Part shown: piece by piece, positions 58,913-64,000 of the stretch
Layout: each line of letters starts with the position of its first letter
Numbering within the stretch: the stretch's first letter is position 1
NCBI RefSeq assembly: GCF_030812995.1
Contig: NZ_JAUSTT010000009.1
Location: 62,001-126,000 of the forward strand
Direction: 5' to 3'
From: Bacillus chungangensis
Lineage (GTDB): Bacteria > Bacillota > Bacilli > Bacillales > Bacillaceae_C
Length of the DNA: 64,000 nt
The notes under the pieces: model-generated
Databases searched by the model: none
Seen by the model: the letters and a program-made list of their open reading frames with translations, nothing else
What the model was told of the DNA's origin: nothing
Program-made: the position numbers and the translations under genes

Positions 58913-59626
58913 TTAGGCAATAATTACAATCTTTTCACTCTGAATCTCTTTTTCTAGTGCTGCATGTAAGTAATTTTTAATATTTTGCATTGCTGTTAAT
59001 TTCCATGCTCCACCGTCAGCTTCGAACAATGCACATGATGGACCTGATTGCATACGGAATATAAATTCTGATTCAGGTTGATCGACTTCAACAAATGTGC
59101 GATAAGGAGCTAACACAACAGGATTAGGAACTCTAACATTTGCAACTGTTGCTACTCCTGTCTTTGCGACAACTGCTTGGGAAACACCGTCATCTCCAAC
59201 TGTATTTACAGCTTCTTCTTTAATATTTCCAACGACTTTTAACATAATGTCGCGGTCTTCATTCTTTACAAAGCAAGATTGAAGTTTGATATTAAAGTCT
59301 TCCGAATCGTACCAACGGTCAAAATTGAACGATGGAAGCATCGCATTAGCTTTTATTAAAAAATTCCTATTTAAATCACGATTGAACGAACTAAAGCAAC
59401 TAACTTTCGTTGGACTTTTAACATGCATCATCAGACGTTCATTTCCGTCAAATTCCGATTGTAAGTATTCAACGAGTCCTGAAAGGCTGTGTACCTCGAT
59501 AGCTTCAGTAGTTGACTCGTCCACCTTGTGCAACTTTTGAGTTGAAAAAATTTGAGTTCCAACCTCTTCTACACGTGTATTTCCTAGGCCTACAATGTAT
59601 TGGATTGCTTCTTTAATCATTTTCAA
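58913..59626 (-). CDS. conserved phage protein of the replication module
   Basis: 237 residues: MIKEAIQYIVGLGNTRVEEV, GTQIFSTQKLHKVDESTTEA, LNRNFLIKANAMLPSFNFDR, TFVEVDQPESEFIFRMQSGP. The pattern matches a DUF2303-like or related phage family encoded beside RecU-like nucleases and the so-called replication terminator protein. The exact role is unknown; ssDNA handling is a guess. No catalytic motif seen. Confidence 0.6.
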   Translation of the reverse strand: MKMIKEAIQYIVGLGNTRVEEVGTQIFSTQKLHKVDESTTEAIEVHSLSGLVEYLQSEFDGNERLMMHVKSPTKVSCFSSFNRDLNRNFLIKANAMLPSFNFDRWYDSEDFNIKLQSCFVKNEDRDIMLKVVGNIKEEAVNTVGDDGVSQAVVAKTGVATVANVRVPNPVVLAPYRTFVEVDQPESEFIFRMQSGPSCALFEADGGAWKLTAMQNIKNYLHAALEKEIQSEKIVIIA

Positions 59627-59646
59627 TTCCTCCCATTTGTTTGTTT

Positions 59647-60009
59647 TTATTTAAAGCTGATAATTTTTCCTTGATCGTCAGCAACTTCGCCATCTTCTGT
59701 AATGTAAGACTGTCCTTTGATTCCTGATTTCAGTTCAGCACCAGTTATTTTCCCTTTGTTGTCGAAATCCATTATGATGTTCGTTCCAATATCTTTTGCT
59801 GGAGCAAGTGTCGACTTAACTTGAATGCTTGTTCCGGCAAGGTTTCTTTCCTCATTGCCCTCCAACGTTACTGTTACAGTAAGCTTTCTTTTTTTCTTTG
59901 GATCAGTGTTTGGATCAGCTATGTTTTCAAGTACTTTCTGTAATTCTGTGTTAAATCGTTCTGCCATCGCACCATTTGCAAAGTTATTTAGATCAACAAT
60001 TTTAGCCAT
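59647..60009 (-). CDS. phage protein of the replication-terminator-protein family
   Basis: 120 residues: KIVDLNNFANGAMAERFNTE, LQKVLENIADPNTDPKKKRK, TLAPAKDIGTNIIMDFDNKG and an ending DDQGKIISFK. The family is constantly annotated as replication terminator protein in Firmicute prophages, without evidence of termination activity that I know of. It sits between RecU and the 237-residue gene. Confidence 0.8.
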   Translation of the reverse strand: MAKIVDLNNFANGAMAERFNTELQKVLENIADPNTDPKKKRKLTVTVTLEGNEERNLAGTSIQVKSTLAPAKDIGTNIIMDFDNKGKITGAELKSGIKGQSYITEDGEVADDQGKIISFK

Positions 60010-60012
60010 GTT

Positions 60013-60537
60013 TTATGCCTCCTTTTTCAATAAATGGCTGTTAACAATTTTTAAATAATCAGCCGGTACATTACTTGTTGGAATCAACCACGCCCCTTCT
60101 CTAATACTGTTTATCGTGATCGACTTTCGACCGCCTAATCTTTGATGCTCCCAATGTCTTAAAATAAAGCCAGTTGGTACTAAGTACCTTTCATTTAGTG
60201 TTGAAAACTCAATTATGAAAAATCCAATACCACCAAGCTTTTCTACTGCTAACAGATAATAAATTTGATGTTCTTCAATATTTGACAAAGGAAAGCTGGT
60301 CTTGTTTTTGGTACTCTTTGCTTCGAAATAAATAGCTTGTCCACCCTTGATTGTTCCACCAAAATCTACAGACGATTTTTTCATAGGTGTAGCACTACTA
60401 ATGCCTTTTCTCTTGTTGTAATAGGCTCTCCATGGTGTTGGTATTTTGTCTACAAGTGCTAGATTCATAGTCTTGTAGGCTTGATTAGTCCACTCCAACA
60501 TTTCTTCAAGAGCCATACCTCGTTTACCGTAATTCAA
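60013..60537 (-). CDS. recU: Holliday junction resolvase RecU-like
   Basis: 174 residues. RecU begins N-Y-x-x-R-G-M; here LNYGKRGMALEEMLEWTNQA. Active-site elements are KKSSVDFGG (Asp) and AIYFEAKSTKN (Glu and Lys), then LSNIEEHQIYYLLAVEKLGG and IGFFIIEF, all in the family order. It cleaves four-way junctions in recombination or packaging. I choose a TTG start at 60537 (AGGGG 8 bases upstream) because it gives the usual RecU N-terminus. Confidence 0.9.
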   Translation of the reverse strand: MNYGKRGMALEEMLEWTNQAYKTMNLALVDKIPTPWRAYYNKRKGISSATPMKKSSVDFGGTIKGGQAIYFEAKSTKNKTSFPLSNIEEHQIYYLLAVEKLGGIGFFIIEFSTLNERYLVPTGFILRHWEHQRLGGRKSITINSIREGAWLIPTSNVPADYLKIVNSHLLKKEA

Positions 60538-60542
60538 AATTT

Positions 60543-60719
60543 TCACCCCTGTTCAATCACTTCTCTCATTACCAATTCATTCCGCAATTCGTAATAACTT
60601 AGATCATCTAAATGCCTACCGTCCCTAGCCTCGTAAACTCCCTTCATTTCAAGCTCCTGCAGCAACACTTGTTTTTTACTTTCCTGCGACAACTCTACGT
60701 ATCCCCTTAATAAAGCCAT
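60543..60719 (-). CDS. 58-residue phage protein
   Basis: A short gene between RecU and the next small ORF: MALLRGYVELSQESKKQVLL, then QELEMKGVYEARDGRHLDDL and SYYELRNELVMREVIEQG. The G-V-Y-E-A-R-D-G-R-x-L-x-D-L-S-Y-x-E-L-R motif recalls small Fbp-like proteins of Bacillus, but the match is loose. AAAGGACGTGAGC precedes the ATG, and TAATG overlap couples it to the gene upstream. Confidence 0.65.
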   Translation of the reverse strand: MALLRGYVELSQESKKQVLLQELEMKGVYEARDGRHLDDLSYYELRNELVMREVIEQG

Positions 60720-60895
60720 TAGCTCACGTCCTTTCGTTGTTCATCCAAATATTTATCAAAGAGCATTAGTCCCTTAACCACTGAATTTTTATCAAATTTA
60801 TTGACGATCTCGAGAATAAATCTTCCTCCGGTCATGACTTTCCCGGTTAATTGATGATAAGTTTTCATTCTGTTAAAAACGTCATTCGCACTCAT
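60719..60895 (-). CDS. 58-residue phage protein downstream of DnaB
   Basis: A short gene coupled by ATGA to DnaB and by TAATG to the next: MSANDVFNRMKTYHQLTGKV, then MTGGRFILEIVNKFDKNSVV and LMLFDKYLDEQRKDVS. Helical, no TM. Function unknown; position suggests a replication role. Confidence 0.65.
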   Translation of the reverse strand: MSANDVFNRMKTYHQLTGKVMTGGRFILEIVNKFDKNSVVKGLMLFDKYLDEQRKDVS

Positions 60896-62226
60896 TGAGC
60901 AACCTCCCGTCTTAGTTCTAAATCAAGGAATTGACTATATTCCTTTACGAAAGCTAACTGTATCGTTCCTACTGGCCCATTACGATGCTTGGCAAGGTTG
61001 ACCTCTACGATGTTCCTATTTTCTGATTGCTTGTCATAGTAATCATCCCGATAGAGGAACATGATCAAGTCCGCATCTTGCTCGATGCTGCCTGAATCCC
61101 GTAAATCAGACATCATCGGACGCTTGTCCTGTCTTTGTTCAACTCCCCTATTTAACTGTGATAGGAGAATAACAGGGATGTTAAACTGTCTCGCCATCTG
61201 TTTTAACTGCTTGGTTATATCTCCAATGGCCAGATCATTCCGCTCAAACTTTCCAACCTGAGTAATCAGCTGTAAGTAGTCAATCACAACGATGTGTTTT
61301 TCATTCTTATGCTCTCGTTGCGTTTTACGAACCCTAGCTCGAATATCAGCTATCGTTTGTTTAGATGAATCATGAATGTTTATATGCCATTTACTGTATA
61401 TTCCTATTGCTTCACTAGCTCGTTCACTATCTAGTTTGCTGAACATCCTGTATGGATTTTTCCACTTGATTCCTGAAATGTTTCCAATTGAGCTTAGCAA
61501 GCGTTGAGTAAGCTGTTTTTCCGGCATTTCGAGAGAAAAAATGTCTGCCACTCCACTGTTTTCACAACAACTTTTCACTAGATTGAGAGCGAACGCTGTT
61601 TTCCCCATCGATGGACGACCAGCGATGATGATCAAGTCTCCGCCGTTTAAGCCTCCTGTCATGTTGTTTAAATCCGTGAATCCTGTGTCAATGCCGGTCA
61701 TCTCACCTTTATCGACCATCATGTCATCATAGATTTCCATAAGAACATCATTTTTCGTTCGTTCGCTTTTAATACCAATTTCTTGCATCTCAACGTATGT
61801 CTTGTAGAAATCGTCGGCCGACTCTTCTGACTGATTGTTTAAAAAAGCTGCTGCAGAAGCTACCAAGGTACGTTTTTTATATTGTTCAAATACGATGTTC
61901 TGATAAAACTCAATGTTTGTTGCTGTAGGACAAGCTAAAGCTAAGTCGGTTAAGTATGTAGTTCCTCCGATGTTTTCAATATCGCTCTTTAGCTTGTTAA
62001 CCAATATCGATGGATCAATCGCTGTTCCTTCTGAAGCCAGTTCACGCATTGCTTTAAAAATCAGTTTGTTCCTGGATGAAGAAAAGTGTTCGGGTTCTAA
62101 GGTGATTTCGTGAATGATATCTGCCTCTAGCAAAACAGCACCAAGAACCATGCTTTCAGCTTCTAGTAGATCACCGTTCCCAAGGTGGCTTTGGTATAGA
62201 TTTTCCTGTTCGCTTTTCGTTTTCAA
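60892..62226 (-). CDS. dnaB: replicative DNA helicase DnaB, phage
   Basis: 444 residues. N-terminal domain (EAESMVLGAVLLEADIIHEI, PEHFSSSRNKLIFKAMREL) and RecA-like motor: H1/Walker A GRPSMGKTAFALNL, H2 DIFSLEMPEKQLTQRLL, H3/Walker B HIVVIDYLQLI, H4 LLSQLNRGVEQRQDKRPMMS with the arginine finger region. The hexamer unwinds the fork. I place the start at a TTG at 62226, 9 bases after AAGGGG; an ATG at 62259 has no ribosome binding site. It follows the helicase loader, overlapping it. Confidence 0.92.
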   Translation of the reverse strand: MKTKSEQENLYQSHLGNGDLLEAESMVLGAVLLEADIIHEITLEPEHFSSSRNKLIFKAMRELASEGTAIDPSILVNKLKSDIENIGGTTYLTDLALACPTATNIEFYQNIVFEQYKKRTLVASAAAFLNNQSEESADDFYKTYVEMQEIGIKSERTKNDVLMEIYDDMMVDKGEMTGIDTGFTDLNNMTGGLNGGDLIIIAGRPSMGKTAFALNLVKSCCENSGVADIFSLEMPEKQLTQRLLSSIGNISGIKWKNPYRMFSKLDSERASEAIGIYSKWHINIHDSSKQTIADIRARVRKTQREHKNEKHIVVIDYLQLITQVGKFERNDLAIGDITKQLKQMARQFNIPVILLSQLNRGVEQRQDKRPMMSDLRDSGSIEQDADLIMFLYRDDYYDKQSENRNIVEVNLAKHRNGPVGTIQLAFVKEYSQFLDLELRREVAQ

Positions 62227-62485
62227 TACGTTCAGCCCCTTCTTGCAGCCATTGTTCATGTTGCTTCAAAAAGTCGTTTATAGGCACTTCACTAACAGAT
62301 ATTTCTGCTATCGCTGGCGGAAAAGGTTTTTCTTTTATGTGCTGATTAAGCCGATTCATCACCTTTTCGTAAGGCATATCAGCTAGATGTTCCAGCCAAA
62401 CTTCCACCCTCTTTTCAGTTATCTCAAATCGGGAATAAGCTGCCGAAATATGTTCTAAGATGCTCATTGCTTGTTTTGGAGTCAC
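62171..62485 (-). CDS. helicase loader/inhibitor (SPP1 G39P-like)
   Basis: 104 residues. Helical N-terminus (LEHISAAYSRFEITEKRVEV, WLEHLADMPYEKVMNRLNQH) and a disordered C-terminus ending PKPPWER. This is the pattern of phage loader G39P, which delivers the helicase to the initiator. Order initiator-loader-helicase is as in SPP1. Confidence 0.85.
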   Translation of the reverse strand: MTPKQAMSILEHISAAYSRFEITEKRVEVWLEHLADMPYEKVMNRLNQHIKEKPFPPAIAEISVSEVPINDFLKQHEQWLQEGAERIENEKRTGKSIPKPPWER

Positions 62486-63321
62486 TGTACTTCCTCCTTT
62501 AATCCCATCTTCTTGAAAATCGCGTCTAATTGAGCGAGATTATCCTGTTTTTTGTTGATAGGAGTTACTTTAGGATTCCGGGTATATTGCTGTTGAACTT
62601 TTAAGTCCGACAGTCTCCTGATATTCTTGCTGTACCAATCCTTTAAAATAGATTCACAGTATTTAAAGGTGCGTGCGTTATTTCTTAATCCCTCTTTCAT
62701 AGCTTCAATCACGATCTCTTCTGATGTGTCGTCAATCCACATACCAATGGACTGAGCGATATAAGGACTAGGCATTCCAAAATTTTGTTGATAAAAAGAA
62801 AATGCGTTCATCTTCTCTTCTTCTTCTTCTCTTAAATTCTTTACATTCTTGTTTATGGTGTCAGGCTGTCGTTTTGTTCTTGTTTCCTTCGGTTCGGATT
62901 CCTTATGCATTTCTTTGTTCTGTTCGTAGTTCTTAGAATCCTGATAAACGTTGTAATTACTAATGGTTACGATTAATCCTCTTGTTGTCTTCGTTGTTTT
63001 TATCATTGGTTCTCTCGCGTTTCCTTCATTTGACGTTTCATTTGAACTTCGTAACCAGTCCAATACATTGTATATTTGGGACTTTTTAGGCCTTTCTGTT
63101 CGATATCCGACCTTATAGCTGCACTCCTCAATTAGTTCTGGAATTGATACAATTACTTGCCCTCTTTTCAAATTCTTGTATGGCTTGTGTTGTGCTTTCA
63201 AAAGAAGATACATCCAAACCTTTAAATAGATTGGTGGCTTCTCCCATATTTCACTCTCTATCATTTTTCTTGATACTAGGATGTATCCACCTGGATTTTT
63301 GGGATCACACACAAATATCAC
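62482..63321 (-). CDS. DnaD-like replication initiator / replisome organiser
   Basis: 279 residues. An N-terminal winged helix (GYILVSRKMIESEIWEKPPI, LKVWMYLLLKAQHKPYKNLK, IYNVLDWLRSSNETSNE), a charged linker, and a C-terminal DnaD domain (FSFYQQNFGMPSPYIAQSIG, IEAMKEGLRNNARTFKYCES, ILKDWYSKNI). It binds the phage origin, usually inside or near its own gene. I saw no clear iterons in the linker region, so the origin was not located. Confidence 0.88.
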   Translation of the reverse strand: MIFVCDPKNPGGYILVSRKMIESEIWEKPPIYLKVWMYLLLKAQHKPYKNLKRGQVIVSIPELIEECSYKVGYRTERPKKSQIYNVLDWLRSSNETSNEGNAREPMIKTTKTTRGLIVTISNYNVYQDSKNYEQNKEMHKESEPKETRTKRQPDTINKNVKNLREEEEEKMNAFSFYQQNFGMPSPYIAQSIGMWIDDTSEEIVIEAMKEGLRNNARTFKYCESILKDWYSKNIRRLSDLKVQQQYTRNPKVTPINKKQDNLAQLDAIFKKMGLKEEVQ

Positions 63322-63818
63322 CTCTTTTTTTTATGAACTTCTCGATGGCAATCAACGCATAATGTCAATCCATTCGAAACTTCGAATCTGAGTTTTTTAT
63401 ACTTAGCGAATGGTTTAATATGATGAGCATTTAACTCTCCTCCCACCTGATCACAGTGTTGACAAGTGTATTTATCTCTTTCGAATACCTTTCTTCGCCA
63501 CTTGCTATATTGTGGTGAGTTTCTAATATCCTGATTGGTCTGTTCCCAAGGAGCTCGTTTTCCGACCCAAATAACAACTTTTCCATCTCGTACAGACGCG
63601 TGAGCATTACAAACTCCTACACCTGAGCATCCCAAGTATTCTTTTTCTGTAACCAATTGAAGAATGTAAGAGCAATCCATGCAGTAATGAACGTTTTCTC
63701 CGGCTACCACATGAGGAAAGCCTTCGTATATTTCATCGCTGCATCTATCACATCCGTAATAACGAACCGGTGTCCAAATATCCCCATTAGGTTCTTTTTC
63801 AATGCGCAAAAGTGTCAC
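63318..63818 (-). CDS. HNH endonuclease with N-terminal zinc knuckles
   Basis: 166 residues. N-terminal Cys pairs (YYGCDRCSDEIYEG, HYCMDCSYI, LGCSGVGVCNAH) suggest zinc ribbons. The C-terminal HNH is complete (WRRKVFERDKYTCQHCDQVG, ELNAHHIKPFAKYKKL, GLTLCVDCHREVH). The start is a GTG behind GGAGGG. In this early-module position it may be a homing-type nuclease or a recombination factor; the terminase-linked HNH of cos phages sits elsewhere. Confidence 0.85.
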   Translation of the reverse strand: MTLLRIEKEPNGDIWTPVRYYGCDRCSDEIYEGFPHVVAGENVHYCMDCSYILQLVTEKEYLGCSGVGVCNAHASVRDGKVVIWVGKRAPWEQTNQDIRNSPQYSKWRRKVFERDKYTCQHCDQVGGELNAHHIKPFAKYKKLRFEVSNGLTLCVDCHREVHKKKR

Positions 63819-63889
63819 TTTTCTACCCTCCTATTAAGGAATTCTTTTACGTTGTCCAAACTGAAGCCGTCTTTTCAAGGTTAGTTAAA

Positions 63890-64000
63890 TTATTCATAGA
63901 GCAACGCCCCCACCTCAATCGTGTCCGTTAATCTCTTCGTCATCCTGCAATACTCACATTTTTCGCAACGTGTCGGATTTGCTTCTTTATTTTTCACTGC
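63890..64000 (-). CDS. C-terminus of a PD-(D/E)XK-type phage nuclease (partial)
   Basis: The last 36 codons of a gene entering from the right edge: NPTRCEKCEYCRMTKRL, then TDTIEVGALLYE. The C-x2-C-x2-C cluster near the end is typical of Fe-S-containing YqaJ/DUF3799-like phage exonucleases. The catalytic domain is outside the window, so this is a family-level guess. Confidence 0.55.
   Translation of the reverse strand, partial: AVKNKEANPTRCEKCEYCRMTKRLTDTIEVGALLYE

Noticed and set aside
62482-63321. Phage replication origin inside the initiator gene
   Set aside because: Expected by analogy to other phages, but I could find no clear iterons or AT-rich unwinding element by eye.
63819-63889. 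Short minus-strand frame starting MNNLTNLEKTASVW between the nuclease and HNH genes
   Set aside because: Only 16 codons, overlapping the stop of the upstream gene; too short to support.
1-64000. CRISPR arrays, tRNA and rRNA genes
   Set aside because: No regularly spaced repeats and no cloverleaf-like or rRNA sequences were noticed on either strand.

Overview
The window is chromosomal DNA from a low-GC Firmicute, most likely a Bacillaceae member. The reasons are purine-rich Shine-Dalgarno sites, Bacillus-type GAAC-N4-GTTC LexA boxes, a YolD gene, TTG/GTG starts and a long PBSX-like prophage. The species cannot be resolved. No rRNA, tRNA or CRISPR array was seen. All calls come from reading the sequence, without database searches.

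Bases 1-7300 hold an OmpR-type response regulator/histidine kinase pair followed by a truncated secreted protein, then decayed gene debris (an IS66 accessory fragment, an SLH fragment), then an FtsX-type ABC transporter. Bases 8000-16300 are the wreck of a Tn916-like integrative conjugative element (ICE). It keeps broken ardA, tcpA/FtsK, orf7-like sigma and integrase pieces, and an intact, visibly GC-richer cassette of HTH gene, response regulator, kinase and ABC transporter on the minus strand.

Bases 16300-21150 look like an integration hotspot. Fragments that read as the 3' end of an rlmD/rumA-type rRNA methyltransferase recur at 16.30-16.45, 18.79 and 20.97 kb, including an identical 22-bp direct repeat. 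They separate cargo blocks: an HNH endonuclease with broken nuclease and restriction-subunit genes, then a serine recombinase translationally coupled to an ADP-ribosyltransferase. Next come an SOS-controlled yolD, a ComEC-type lipoprotein gene truncated at a decayed IS66 copy, and a compact locus (23.5-25.75 kb) of a secreted 129-aa protein, an ABC ATPase, an ABC permease and a 50-aa membrane peptide. I read that locus as a candidate bacteriocin system.

From 26.3 kb to the window end is a contractile-tailed, PBSX/skin-like prophage, read almost wholly on the minus strand. From right to left: a DNA-metabolism module (Fe-S nuclease fragment, HNH, DnaD-like initiator, helicase loader, DnaB, RecU), small early genes and an ATP-dependent DNA ligase on the plus strand, XtrA and a sigma-like late regulator, accessory genes, terminases, portal, head genes, tail sheath and tube, a tail chaperone with a textbook -1 frameshift signal, tape measure, baseplate, fibre, XkdX, two holin-type proteins and a fused endolysin. 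An accessory block sits between tail chaperone and tape measure: a lipoprotein, paired divergent XRE regulators, an antirepressor and a type I toxin-antitoxin. The integrase at the left end is only an N-terminal fragment, so the prophage may be unable to excise by its own enzyme.
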